Below are positions 22,201 to 34,619 of a DNA stretch of 64,000 nucleotides, piece after piece; within the stretch, counting starts at the first letter, position 1, and every line of letters starts with the position of its first letter. Position numbers and translations under genes: made by a program. Below the pieces are notes generated by a model that did no database searches, was not told the DNA's origin, and worked only from the letters and a program-made list of their open reading frames with translations. Source of the stretch: Tanytarsus gracilentus (lineage: Eukaryota; Arthropoda; Insecta; Diptera; Chironomidae); assembly GCA_038502055.1 (NCBI GenBank), contig JAXRKN010000038.1:4526001-4590000 (forward strand). The letters are read 5' to 3'.

Positions 22201-23355
22201 AAAGGAGATGCTTGCGATCCGGACATGGACAACGATGGAGTTGCCAATGAACGTGACAATTGTCCATTTTATTATAATCCCGATCAAATTGATGAAAATG
22301 AAGATGGTGTAGGAGATGCTTGTGAACTTGATTTTGATAAGGATGGCATTGCTAATTACCGCGATAATTGTCCAAATAATTCAATGATATTTTCAACTGA
22401 CTTCCGAACATACCAAACTGTTGTTCTCGATCCCGAAGGAGAGTCACAAACTGATCCCAATTGGATAATTTACAATAAGGGCGCAGAAATTGTGCAAACA
22501 ATAAATTCAGATCCGGGTCTTGCTGTTGGTTATCACTCGTTCAGTGGTGTCGACTTTGAGGGAACTTTCTTCGTTGACACGGAAATTGATGACGATTATG
22601 TGGGCTTCATTTTCTCATATCAGGACAATCATAAATTCTATACGGTTATGTGGAAAAAAAATATTCAAACGTATTGGCAAGCGACGCCATTTAGAGCTTC
22701 TGCTGGTAAATTTTATTTTATTAAAAAAATTATTTAAAAACTTTAATTTAAATTTAGAACCCGGAATTCAGCTTAAGTTGGTCAATAGTAAGACTGGTCC
22801 TGGTGAAATGATGCGAAACAGCTTGTGGCACACTGGAGATACAAAAGATCAGGTAAAACTTCTCTGGAAGGATCCAAGAAATGTTGGATGGAAAGAGCGC
22901 ACCGCTTATCGCTGGCTTCTACTTCATCGTCCCAAAATTGGCCTCATTCGACTTCGAATATTCGATGGTGAAAATATGGTCGCAGATTCAGGAAATATTT
23001 ATGACTCAACTCTCAAGGGCGGTCGTCTCGGTGTCTTCTGTTTCTCTCAAGAAATGATCATCTGGTCTGATTTGGTTTATCGTTGTAACGGTAAGATTTA
23101 AATTTAAAATTTCAACCGCCATCTAATGGAGAATATCAAAAATATTTTTAAATCATTTTTGATAACGTCTTTTGAGATTTTTGATTCAATGAAAAAAATC
23201 ATTATTTTCGAAATTTGAAACTTTTTAAGTACTTTAATTAATTAATTTTAAAAATCTAATGATGCAATTTTCTTTTAGATAACGTTCCAGAGACGATTTA
23301 TCGTGAGCTTCCACCACGCTTGCAGAAAGAAGTGCACATCGATCACAGAGCTTAA
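13229..23355 (+). CDS. Tsp: Thrombospondin (COMP-like, pentameric subgroup)
   Basis: Fifteen exons join in frame to about 1041 aa: 13229-13306, 13952-13995 (or from 13955), 14158-14600, 14740-14859, 14925-15101, 15227-15344, 17987-18042, 18105-18173, 20872-20972, 21025-21085, 21147-21447, 21503-21875, 21931-22705, 22758-23090, 23279-23355. Domains in order: signal peptide (MKNVRMFTRWLLIWLIIATF), TSPN laminin-G-like domain, linker, a coiled coil ending in a CAGC cysteine pair that should disulfide-link the oligomer, EGF-like repeats (one with the calcium-binding DIDEC motif), calcium-binding type 3 repeats with eight DNCP motifs, and the lectin-like C-terminal domain. There are no type 1 repeats, as in COMP-like thrombospondins. 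It is a secreted matrix glycoprotein which in flies acts at muscle-tendon junctions by binding integrin (family knowledge). Introns 6 and 8 are 2.6-2.7 kb. Intron 11 uses a GC donor. Confidence 0.93.
15345..17986 (+). other. Thrombospondin intron 6
   Basis: A 2.6-kb intron (donor GTGAGT, acceptor CACTTATAG). No ORF, RNA gene or transposon is recognised. Its size against neighbours of 50-140 nt suggests regulatory content, but no specific site can be named. Confidence 0.6.
18174..20871 (+). other. Thrombospondin intron 8
   Basis: A 2.7-kb intron (donor GTACAA, acceptor TCTTTTAG). It is AT-rich and no gene or repeat family was recognised. Confidence 0.6.
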
Positions 23356-23589
23356 GCTTGACTCAATTTCCTGTTGAACTTTTAATACGTAAAGTCAAAA
23401 AACTAACCAAAAATGTTTTTCTTTAAACTAATCTCACATGAATTGTTGTTGAAAATTTTATTGATTTCTAAAAATAAAAATAATTTTAAAACTTTATTAA
23501 CGATATTTTTTCACACACAGATATTTACAGCCATTAAGTATAATTTTTTTTTGATTAGACATCATGCTTGAAGTATTTTCTTAAAACTA

Positions 23590-25549
23590 TTAACCTAGCA
23601 AACGTTCAATTTCTTCAATTGTTCTATTCTTGGTCTCGGGTACAATAAAAATGACGAAAATCATTCCCACGAACGTGATAAAGCAAAAAGCGAACATGCA
23701 AATATAAAGTTCAAAAGCATCGACAGCAGCGGGGAAAAATATAAGAAGAAGAAATGCGATAAGCCACAGAAGTGCAGTACAAAGAGAAACTCCAAAACTT
23801 CTTATCTAAAATTATAAAAGAGTTTAAAAAGCTGGATACAAAATTATTTCTTTCATACCTTAAGCGGAAGTATTTCCGATAGAATTGTAAATGTAAGCGG
23901 CATCAGTCCAATAGAAGCTATAAAAATTACAAAAGACATGCTAACAACTGGAATCCAATTAAATTCCGATACGTCGATGAAAGTGCTCAAAAATCCATGC
24001 ATCCCGAATGTGAACAGTCCAACAATTGTTCCACAACATGACAGCACGTAGAGAGTTTTTCTTGTCAACCTCTCCGTAATTAAAGTTGAAACAACTGATC
24101 CGAGGAGTTGAATGAAAGCTACGATAATAGCTGATACACTCGGACTCAGACTCGAGCCTGACTGTGCAAAAATTTCCGCTGTGTAATTTATAAAAGCAAA
24201 ACAACCGCACAATTGATTCACTAGAACTAAAACAACGCCAATAATTAAAGCTTTTCTTGATGTTGACAATTCTAGAATTAAAAAATATTTGTTAATTTTC
24301 AAATCATTCGCGAAAACTTTTTTAATTTACTCAATTCATCAATTATGGAAGTGCGCTTGTTCATTGCATCCTCCTCAACCTTCTTGGCAATGCTCAATAG
24401 CTCATTCTTGACTTTTTCCGGTGTCTCATTAAGCTTTTCGCATCCGCGTAGAAATTTAAGTGAATTTTCAGCCTTTTTGTTCTTGCTACATTTGAGCAAA
24501 TAATAAGGTGTTTCAGGGAAAAATAAGAAGGTCACAATAAAAGCTATTGGAACGCCAAACATGATATTTGATGCGGTCGAATAGTCAATGTAAGTTCCAA
24601 CAATGAACATTAATAAAGTGCCTGCATTGACTGAGAGTAGAAAGAGTGAATTTAAAAATCCACGAATTGATGAATCTGAAATCTCTGACACGTAGAGAGG
24701 AACAAGCGTGAAAACACCTCCTGTTGAGAGTCCAGTCAGAAAGCGGGCGATGTAGAGATGTTCAACCATCGTGGCAAAAATTATCGATAACCATGAGAAC
24801 TAAAATATATGTAATTAAATTTTAAGATCACAATCAATGTGTAATGAGTTAGTAAAAATATGTTTAGGGGTAATTTCGTTAATTATGTTACACATTTTTA
24901 TAAAAGGTCAAAAAATGAAAAAATATTTAAAATACGTCACACCTGTAAAAATATTTTTGTGACACATCACAAAGGACGTAATTCATGAATGACCTTAAGT
25001 AAAAATTTTCAATCAGCTCGAACAAAAAAATTTTAATTACAGTTTCAGGAAGTGCCGCCAATAAAAGCGCCCAATATCGTCCAACGACATCCGAAAGAGA
25101 TCCAAATAGTAAAGTTCCAAATAATGCTCCAAGTGGCAATAAACTTGAGATCAATGAGGCTTGCGGTGAGGTGATCTGATAACCCAGAGGTGATTTGTTT
25201 GATTGAAATAATTGCAGCGACGGCGATGCCCAACCGATTGAAATTCCCACGCTAAATGCCAAAATATTGGCTGACATGTTTTCTCAATTAATAAATCATC
25301 ACGAAACTTTTCCGATTAAATCTCACCCGACAGTGCCGCATAAAATTGGTTTGTTGAACTTAACCTTGAATTTTCAACCGCCACAAATCTCTCGCGATTA
25401 ATTCTCTCGCAATCTTCAAATCTCACGACACTTGAATTAGCTGCGACTTTCTTCATCGCCGCTTCACTACTAATATTCTCACTTGCATTGCTTTCAACTG
25501 AGCTACTTCTCGTTTTTCTTTTAAAAAATTCCAAAACGTAAAATTTCAT
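23590..25549 (-). CDS. SLC2/MFS sugar transporter, Tret1-like
   Basis: Five exons (25549-25327, 25282-25041, 24799-24331, 24271-23859, 23805-23590) give about 520 aa. A roughly 75-residue polar N-terminus precedes a twelve-helix major facilitator domain. Hallmarks are GSLSDVVGRYW after the second helix, ARFLTGLSTGG in the fourth to fifth, FFPETPYYLL before the central loop, and the C-terminal VPETKNRTIEE motif. The best match is insect facilitated trehalose transporter-like (Tret1-like) proteins, which move sugars down a gradient across the plasma membrane; the substrate cannot be read from sequence. It is tail-to-tail with thrombospondin (234 bp between stops) and on the same strand as tan, which lies upstream. 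All splice junctions are frame-consistent. Confidence 0.9.
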
Positions 25550-26113
25550 TTTGTTTTAAACTTTGAACTTTTTTTTACTATTTTGCTCCAATTTTTTTTT
25601 CTTGCGCGTTAATCAATGAATGGTTCTTGTTAGCACGCCAAAGCAGACTAAATACTTTTTTGAAAATAATCGCGAAAATCATTTCGGTGAGAGATTTTAA
25701 TGATAGAGCATTATTAGCACGTTATATGCGGCAGTAATATCACTACCGTTCGCATTTTAATTCACATCCTCTAAGCTTGTATTGTTACATAACTTAAAGA
25801 CAAAAAGTACGCACACTTAATGAAGTCTCACTGTCTGTTTACGATTCAATCGTACACGATGCGATCGAGTTGTGCTTTTTACAACGAGTGCCGGTCAAGT
25901 TCATTGTTAATTCCACTGACTTTGCAATAATTAAGCAGTGACTTGAGTGCATGTGCTGAGGGAGTTATTTAAAAATTTATCACGTTGAGTTATTTAAATT
26001 TCTAGAAATTTGCCACATCACTTTCAAATTCACCCTTCATTAATTATTAAACATTTTTTTTATAGAACAATAAATAATATTATGATAACTTTTATTCACA
26101 GAAATAATTTTGA
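25550..26113. other. Spacer between transporter 5' end and tan 3' end
   Basis: No ORF worth calling. It should contain the transporter promoter (its ATG is at 25549) and the tan 3' UTR; no core promoter element is convincing. Confidence 0.45.
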
Positions 26114-29100
26114 TTAATTTTTAGTTTTCTTCAACATCAATGGTAAAATTGCCAATGGTTCATTGGTCTTGGGATTGTCCTTGTAAAGCGTCCACGTTTT
26201 TTCCTTAATATCAAAAATTCCAACGCAAATTGTCTTCAAAAATTCTTCTTCACCAGCCTTGTCTCGAAAGACTGGATGCTCTTTACCACCAGTTGTGTCA
26301 CCGAGCATCTTAATGACATCCTTTTTAGACTTTGGATTTCCAAGTTTATTGAATGTGTCCATGCGGTCAATTGATGAGTCAATAATAAGACCAGTGACTT
26401 CAGGAACTTTAAGCCTTAAATATTTGTTACAATGTAAAATGCACTCTCCACGACTGACGGTAAGAATGTTCAACTGCGACTCATTCTCATTTGGCTTAAC
26501 TGCCGGTCCCAATTCAGCATTGTGAAACACTCGATCGCCCTCTTGACTGTTGATGGTAAAAAAATTAATTTAAAATTAATTTAAATAATTAAAATTTACT
26601 TAATGAATGTCATGTTAATCGAGCATCCATCGGCGGCACCAACACCAGTATCGCGTAAAATTTGTTGAGCTTGTACAAAGTTTTCCGCCGACAGCAAAGC
26701 TCTTGTAATGAAGTGACGTGCTGAAAAATCTGCATTATCGACATAGTTTTTTAAAAAGTTTTATGAACTCACGTGTTTTTCCGCTGTTTAGCTTTCGTGC
26801 ACTCAACGTGTTAATTGAGAAGCTAAAGAGGGAGTGAGAAAATGCTAATTAGATTTTTTTTCATTCACTAAAAATGTGTTACGTCATACACTAATCCATG
26901 ATGGTTGTAATTCATGGTGTACCCGGGCAAGTGTCCGGCGTAGCATAATGACGTAAATCTCTCTTCCTTCACTTTGTATTTGCCCTGTGGCTCACTCGAT
27001 ATGATGTGGGCGGACACGATATAATAATTGTTGAGATTTTCAGATAATGCGTCTTCAGTATGGCCAAGAATTTCCTGAATAAATAAATCTGCGTAAAATT
27101 CAAAGTTGTTCGTCTGAAAAAATCTTACGTCATTCTCCTCATTAACGCAAATCGAAGAGCATCCAATTGCAGCATCAATAGAATTATTATTGTCGACGAC
27201 GTTCGGGATAATTTCGTCCAAGTGCAAGAGGAAAAGCTGTTGAGAGAAAATAAATTAAAAATTTAATTTTTAAAATCAAAAATATATTTTCAACAAGCAT
27301 GAATAATTTTTGAAAATTAATATTTTTTAAAAAATAACATAAAATTTTTTAAGGGTCGGTTTGGAACTAAAAAAATTTCTAGATTAAATTTAATGAGATT
27401 TTAAATTTTTGTTCACTGATTGACCTCATTTTAGATTACACAATTACGATCAAAGTCTGATAATAGACTAAAATTGAATATTGATAAAACGTTCATTTAT
27501 ACTCTTTACTGTCACAAATTTAATTTTATTTGTAATGCATTTCACTGAGTATCGATAAACATGTCTGAAGATGCTGACGTTGTCAGTGAAATGCATTACA
27601 AATAAAATTAAATTTGTGACAGTAAAGAGTATAAATGAACGTTTTATCAATATTCAATTTTAGTCTATGATTAACTCTTTACGCATTCCGAACAAAAATT
27701 CAAGTGAAAAAAGTCTGATAAATAAAAATTTAGAAAATCCCTAAAATAAATCCCACATGTGGACATAGAATTTTTTGTAATTTAAAAGTATAAAATTTTT
27801 ATTTATCAAGAAAACAAAGATTTTTTAAGAAAAATTAATTTATAAATTTTTAATAAACTTCAATGGGATTATTAAGTGTCCATACGTGGGTCACGGTCAT
27901 GTTTAAAAACTTTTTGAATGAATTACTTTCAATCGATTGTTCTAAATTAATTTAATTCCAAATGTCATTTAATGCATTTTCTTATAAATAATTAAAACAC
28001 GACTCGCGTGATCTGCTAACCTTGTAGAACTCCACCTGTGCACCATCGGCTACTCCTTGCAGCTCGCTTACATATTGAGGAAAAGATTGTTTCACCGATT
28101 CTAAAGTCTCATTGTACACTCTTTCTATATATGTTTTATGCAAATAACGATATGAATAATTGTGGCAATTTAACTTTGTGCTGTACTTACGTCCTTCAGG
28201 TGAGTTGTAGAGTGGAATGAAACTTTCATTAAGTGGCTTAAAAACGTTTACAAATTCTCTAATGAGCGATGCAAATGTTCGACCCTATAGATGGAGAAGG
28301 ATGATGCATTAAAGATGTCATTAATTACATAATTATCGATAAATAAAATTGCTTCATCGTTATTTCAAATTGTTTTGTAATTATTTTTGATTTTAATTTT
28401 TTGCCACTTAAATTCTTATAAAAAGTGGTTAATAGATTTTGTGTCAATATATTGCTAGGCGTTATTTTATTGTGGTTTCGCCTAGTTTTGCATTTTACAC
28501 ACTCAATTTCATGAACAAATTATTTAGCAGCTAATTAGACATGAATTAACCGATTTTCATCAACTTATTTGTGGATTAATACTGCAGGAAATTATTATGA
28601 CAGCTTAATGAATAATTTTAAGCTACTTCAATAGCAATCGATTGCAATTTTAATCTTGTGAATATAAAAATGAGGTTGTTAACCTAAAATCACTGTCAAC
28701 AATCTAATTAGGTAAATTGTGTCAGAATTTGAGACAAATTAAATTATCACAAACTGATCAAATGCTTTTGAATTACGGCAAAATGTGTGAATGGAGCATA
28801 AAATCTTTTCATACATTTAAAAATCCCCAGAGACATTTAATTAAATCTTTATTTTAAAACTGAGTTGTCAAAAATGATTTTTTGTTTTTGTGGGTTTTTG
28901 GCATGTAATTAAAATCTAAGCAATAAAACTTGAACTTCCAACATTAATTTTTTTTATGACTCAAAATTCTCTGTGATGATTTTGTCATGTGAGAAACCCA
29001 TTAATTTTTTAAACTACCCATAAAATTCATCCCGCCTTAACTCTAAACTCATGAGAATTTTCCGCATTGTAAGAGGAAGCAAAAATTATCGCCTAAAATT

Positions 29101-29947
29101 CTTCATTCACGTGCTTTTGCCGGTATAATAAAAGTTTTCATGAACTTGACACAGTAAACCAGTTAACTTACTATACACAGACTGTAAGGGAACATTGAAC
29201 TTTTAGAATGTGTTGATGCAAAAAAAATATCAAATGTTCAACCGCAAATTTAATCGCATTTTTTTCGAAGCTGAGTAAATATTATTTAATAGATATTTTA
29301 TATAATTTTGACATTTATTCGAAATATAATTCGAAATTTTTCACCAAAATTTGAAGTTAACAAGTTTTTTTAAAAAATAAAATTAAAATTTTAATAAATT
29401 GCAATTTTACAAAAAACGTTTTTAGAAATTACAATTTAACTGCATGTTCATCATTTTCTTATTAACTTTACTAATAATTTTACATTTACTCACTGATTAT
29501 GAGGAGTTTAAATTAAAATCTTTATTTTACATCGTTTTTTGGAGTTTTTTAAACTTGTTAATTGGATAAGAGAATTTTTTTGTCAATTTGTCATTTATTT
29601 AAAAAGTTGTCATTTTAAAAACGAGTGTTTTAACTTTTTTGAGAATAAAAACTATGCCTTCATTTACTATCAACTGTTTTTTATTTGTTTAAAGTCAAAC
29701 TCAACAGTAAAAAGTAAATATTGTTTCAGCGTTATCATTTTTTTAATTTTTTTTAATCAATTAATTTTTTTTTCATAACAAATTTTCACCTAAAACGCAT
29801 TTTTTATTAAATTTTTTCCTAATGAATTTTCCCACTTTTCACTCAACTCACCACATCAAATCCGACATCATAGTGAGTGCCACGAACATAAATTACTGGA
29901 ATGGATTGTCTTCTTTCATACATATTGAAGACCTTTCGCGGTTCCAT
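26114..29947 (-). CDS. tan: tan, N-beta-alanyl-dopamine hydrolase (peptidase C45 family)
   Basis: Seven exons: 29947-29852, 28284-28191, 28100-28021, 27236-26890, 26822-26773, 26720-26600, 26546-26114, giving about 406 aa (fly Tan is 387 aa). Tan hydrolyses N-beta-alanyl-dopamine to dopamine in cuticle pigmentation and carcinine to histamine in photoreceptors (known for Drosophila). The IGCSSICVNEEND segment holds the Gly-Cys pair (about residues 115/116) at which the precursor cleaves itself and exposes the catalytic Cys. CYAGHLPGYTMNYNHHG is the conserved family block. The exon 4 donor (GTATGA at 26889) was chosen over a later GT because it keeps frame and restores the conserved LVFSINTLS sequence. 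Intron 3 contains a perfect long palindrome; intron 1 is 1.6 kb. The gene appears intact. Confidence 0.93.
27463..27668. repeat. Perfect palindrome, 86-bp arms and 34-nt loop
   Basis: Arm 1 (27463-27548) and arm 2 (27583-27668) are exact reverse complements over 86 bp, checked base by base; the loop is 27549-27582. It lies in intron 3 of tan. Outside the arms the similarity stops abruptly. Transcribed in either direction it would fold into an 86-bp perfect hairpin. It may be a fold-back element, a recent inverted duplication or a hairpin-RNA source; no coding potential and no visible target-site duplication. Confidence 0.95.
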
Positions 29948-30596
29948 TTTTAGTTCACTTTCAATTTTTTTAAATATTTTTTGCAAGTTAGAATTTTCTC
30001 GGTTCGCCCGAATGAGAACTTTGCACGTCTCGACAGAATGAGTTACAAACGAAGACTGAAGTAGTGTGCAGAAAACAATAATAGCTTTATACTAGCAATT
30101 CATTTTTTAATAAGATTAGAGGGTAGAAAATAAAATAAGTTACATATTTTAAATTACATGATCGAGAGCAACGAATAATGAAACAAAAATTTACACCTCG
30201 ACATCCTGTTTTAAAGCGATCTTTTTTCGCATAATGAAATTTTCTATCGGAATTATTCAAAATGCAAATTTTATTTCAATACAGTGGAAATTTTTTTCAC
30301 AGAAAGTTCTTGATTATTTCGAGCAACTTATTAACATCTAATTGGATTGCAAAAAATCAATATTCAGTTACACAATTAACTTTTTTTATCGATCAGAATT
30401 TTATAGTTCACTCGAGACACTATGTCACGACTTATTTAAAGGAGAAAATATTTACTGAATAATTTTTGTCTACTTTTCAATATTTGCAGCATAGAGAAAA
30501 TATGTTTTTTCAAATATCGCCATGGAAACGATAAAAAAAATGTATGAAATTTCTGTTCGTGCAGATAAAATATTATCACACATTTTATTTACTTTT
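29948..30596. other. Upstream of tan, no gene
   Basis: AT-rich sequence between the tan start codon and the inverted minisatellite element. It presumably carries the tan promoter; no core element is convincing and the short plus-strand ORF has no protein-like character. Confidence 0.4.
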
Positions 30597-31526
30597 ATAG
30601 CTCCGCTATATATTAATTTTGGATTTTTCCAAAACCTGTTTTTGGCCCCTAGTGCCAAGACATTACATTGTGCAATATCAAAACATATACTCAAATGATA
30701 GGCCTAGTCAAACCCTACAAACTGGCGAAAACAGATTTGAAATCGGTTGCTCCTACGAGGAGTTAGAGCCATTTAAGTCATCTTACTTTCTTACTTTCTC
30801 ACTTTCTTACTTTCTTACGATCTTAGTGGGCGGCATATCTCAAGAACGGCTGGTCGGATTTGACTCGGGTTTGTAGCTAAAGATCGGGTTTTGGCTCTAG
30901 TTGTGCAAGAAGTATTTTGTTTTGAGGTACGACCCTTCAAGGACCGTCCCTGAGTGCAAAAATGTCCTTTTTCATACAAATTTTTTTATATGGCTTCATG
31001 GGTATCGTTGAACTCGTGATTGGACCAGGAATCGATTGCTATAGATGATTTTTGAGGAATGTCCGTCATGGACGGCCAGGACTGCCACTAATGTCCATTT
31101 TTCAGAACTATGGCTTCATGTATGTCGTTGAACTCGTGATTAGATCAGGAAACGATTGAATTGATGATTTTGAAGAATGTCCATCATGGTCGACCAGGAG
31201 TGCCCAAAATGTCCATTTTCAGAATATGGCTTCATGTATGTCGTTGAACTCGTCATTGCATCAGGAATCGATTGATACTGACGATTTTTGAGGAATGTCC
31301 ATCATGGTCGGCCAGGCTGCCATAATGTCCATTTTTCAGAACTGCGGCTTCATGTTTTTCGTTGAACTCGTGATTGGACCAGGAATCGATTGCTATAGAT
31401 GATTTTTGAGGAATGTCCGTCATGGACGGCCAGGAGTGCCACTAATGCCCATTGCAACGGAGTAGGGTACTAATCTATGCGGAGCTATTGGAAATGGCAA
31501 CGCCGTTTGCAGACCCATCTTGTTTT
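30597..31526 (-). mobile_element. Non-autonomous minisatellite element, copy C (inverted, degraded)
   Basis: Reverse-complement copy of the family at 10-13 kb. It starts with the hairpin end TATAGCTCCGCTATA (about 30596-30610) and runs through the unique tail and a (TTACTTTC)n tract (30778-30820). About four irregular 120-bp units with deletions follow (30985-31450), then the other end with ATGCGGAGCTATTGG and CCCATCTTGTTTT. The reduced, diverged repeat number suggests an older copy than A and B. Confidence 0.8.
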
Positions 31527-33333
31527 GATATTCCAAATTGTTTGTATGACTGTTATCTCGTTTTTTCAAGTACGTCTAGAGAATTTTTTTTTGCTTCAGA
31601 TATCACAAATCAAAAATTTTAAAATGTCATCCATCGTGATTAAAGTTTAAAATTAAAATGTTTAAATAAATTCTTCTGTTGGTTAAAAAATTAAATATTT
31701 TCAAGCTTCTGAATTTTTTAATTTAGTAAACCCAACCTTGAAAGGACTTGACAGTTGCCATCAAATTTGAATTACGTGAATTAGCAAAATAATCCCTCAC
31801 ATTGTTGTCATCAATTGCTTCAATTCGCAAATTTAATCCTTCTTGTTAAGATACTGAATTTTAGTCTGGTACAAAACTATTCATTTAGCTTTTTTTTCGA
31901 AATGAGAAGTTGAATTACCAATTTTAATATTTTAATCTTAAGTTATGATTTCGAACTACAAAATTATTTTTAGCAACTTCATGCAAACTTAAGATTCTAA
32001 TTCTTTTTCAGCAAATTTAAATTTTTGTGCATTCAACATGCATTATTGACCACATGGAGGCCTTTATTGTCGTCATTGATTAGAAATCCGATACATGAAC
32101 TCAACATTTGATATTCGTGCTAGTCGGCGATGTAGGAAAAGATGACAATAGTGAGTTGTGACTCAAGGCCTGCACAAGTCATAACTGATCACAATTTTTT
32201 TCAGCGGATGAAATAAAAAAATCGCGATTTTGATGTGAATTGGAAGTAATTTTATTAAGCAGATAAAATTAATTAAGTTTAAACACTTTTTTATTTTTAA
32301 AAGCTACTCGCAGAATTTGACCACGAAAATCATTGAGAACATTTTTTTAAACTTTAATTTGTGGCTTTCTAAGTTTTATAAACTAACTAATTAATTAATA
32401 TGGTTGCATGAAGACATGATGATAAAAAATTTGTTGCCTCACATGACGCAGTTGGAAGATTTTCTTTTCTAATTTTAGCTTCATTAACATCTAACTTCAT
32501 AAATTGCATTATAATGCCATAAATATTATCATAAGATAGCATAAAAATTTAAATCGAGAAAAACAAACAAATTTTTAACGGGAACTGCTTTAAATTATTT
32601 TTCAAGCACATGCACAACATTTATGAATAAATTAATAAAATTTGTTGAAAAAAGTTTCCTCTCTATTTTTTAATGATTTTTAAGGTTTTAAATTCTAAAA
32701 TTAATTTTATACAAATAAAAATTGGAAAAATTTCACTAAAAATTAATGTCAGAATCTCGCCAGAATCTCGAATATTTTGTGTGTGTAAAAATAGAGAGTG
32801 AAAACCTTAACTTAACAATCAATATTGGAACGAGGAAAAACATTTTCTATTTTTATATTAAAAGTAACATTGCATGGCGGGTTGACATTATTTCAAAATA
32901 ATCGTAAACTCGATTGAAAAAATGTAGCTAGGTGGATTTAAAAGTTTAACTTTTCATTGCAGTATTTTTGGACGAAAATAAATTGATTTTCAAGCTTCAC
33001 AAAATGTGTGAAACATCCAGAAAAAAATATCAAAAACTTGGCTTTAAACTTTTTACATCTCTAATCAAATCTAGAAAAAACTTAACCGCAAAAAAATATT
33101 TCATTATTAACCAAACAAAAAATTCCGTGTGAACTCAACTCAGAATTAAAGTGTTGTTGTCGTAATCTGTCAATAATCTACTCGTTAGCTGTTGCAGCAG
33201 ATGAACACGAATAAGATCTCGCGTGCATTTTCTTTGCTTGCACATGATGATGATGATGGTGATGATTATGATGACGATGTTGATGGTTACGATGACAAGT
33301 ATTCAGACACTCTCCTTCTGAGTTGGTCCTATG
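31527..33333. other. Intergenic, ATG/GAT microsatellite
   Basis: No gene recognised. A degenerate trinucleotide tract (GATGATGATGATGGTGATG type) occupies about 33245-33290, in the probable 3' UTR of the minus-strand coiled-coil gene. The remainder is AT-rich. Confidence 0.5.
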
Positions 33334-34619
33334 TTATTTGGACAGTATTGGTTTTTTAATTGGAGGCAATGATGAGCATGACTGACCCATTTGAGATGCA
33401 CCGCTTATTGAGGCACAGTGCGTTAATGATGTTGCAATTGTCGACGATGCCATTGGTGTGTGATTGTGAGCTGCTCGACGCACGGAAAGCGATTTCTTCT
33501 GACGAGAAATGTCCTTGCGCAACTGCGTGATTGAAAGTTGATTAAATTCGGTAATTTTTGACGAATTTTTTACGTAATTTTTTTACCTCTGACATTTTCC
33601 TCTCCATTTCTCTTTTGCGCTTGAAACGAAAGGAATTTAAATTTTAAAATAATTCCGTTAAAGACTTCCGAACTCACCTTCATTTCATTATCCAATTTTT
33701 CCTGTACAATGTAAATTTTCTTACGTAAATCTACAATACTTTTGATTAAGCGCTCGCTCGTGTTCTTCAGATTTGCCTGACAAGAAAGTTCCTTAATTTT
33801 CGCCAGGACATTCGTATTTGTTTGAAACGAGATGAATGCATGCATGAACGAATGATTGAATGTGCATGATGGAATGAGATGACTTTCGAGGATGAAATCT
33901 TACCATTGCCGAGGGTCGACTGCATGTTGGGCTGCTCGACACGCAGCTAGAGAGTGGTGCCGATTTTTTTGGGCAAGCTTCGAGATTTCTTCCACCACCA
34001 CCACACGGACGATGTCGTGTGCATCCCTCGAGATGCCACTGAATATGCTCAACCTGATGAAGAACATGTGCGTGTTCCTTGCATAACTCTTGGCCGTTTC
34101 TTTCGAGCTCGTGAAGGTAGTGCTTTTTAGATTGGTCGTACTGTGGAAAGAAAAGTTTTTTCGCTACCGTGTAAGTCTGTCTGTAAACTTTTTTATGACG
34201 ACTATTAAAAATTAAAATTTTTATAATAAACTCAATACAAAAAATAAAAGGGAGAGAAAAAAATGGGTCAAAGGCATTTCAAACATTTTGTTTATTTAGA
34301 AAATAGGTTTTTGTTTTTTATCGAGAGGGAAACTATGGAAAAAAATTTGTAACAATTATGGCGGAAAAGTTTTTCACATTTACCTTCTCCTTTCTCTCTA
34401 TCTCATCTGCCTGCATTTGCTTGAACTTGAGATTAAGATGATTGTAATTTGTCTCAATTTCATGACGCTCCTTAAGGACCACATTGATGCTATTCAGAAT
34501 ATTTATTTCTGTCGATTTAATTTTTATAATTAAACATATTTTATTTCCTAAATTCACTCACTCTCTTCATTCGTGTGAATTCGATCTTTAATATCGCACA
34601 AATTAGATGGCGAAATCAT
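33334..34619 (-). CDS. Coiled-coil protein, family not recognised
   Basis: Six exons join in frame: 34619-34562, 34508-34384, 34140-33904, 33776-33678, 33619-33587, 33522-33334, about 246 aa from the first ATG seen. Exons 2-5 read as long charged heptad-like helices (KERHEIETNYNHLNLKFKQM; SERLIKSIVDLRKKIYIVQE). They are interrupted in exon 3 by a Gly/Cys/Ser-rich insert (RHRPCGGGGRN). The C-terminal exon is a Ser/Thr/Ala-rich tail ending PPIKKPILSK. A probable acceptor (TTTTTTTGTAG) just upstream of the ATG means earlier exons may exist to the right, so the N-terminus is tentative. No catalytic motif; a structural or scaffold role is only a guess. Confidence 0.7.

Noticed and set aside
26868..26889. 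Continuing tan exon 4 to the in-frame TAG, or using GTAACA as donor
   Set aside because: Both give the wrong phase for the next exon; the GTATGA donor at 26889 restores the conserved family sequence.
27463..27668. Palindrome as a classical microRNA precursor
   Set aside because: Animal pre-miRNAs are short with imperfect stems; an 86-bp perfect stem fits hairpin siRNA or an inverted duplication better.
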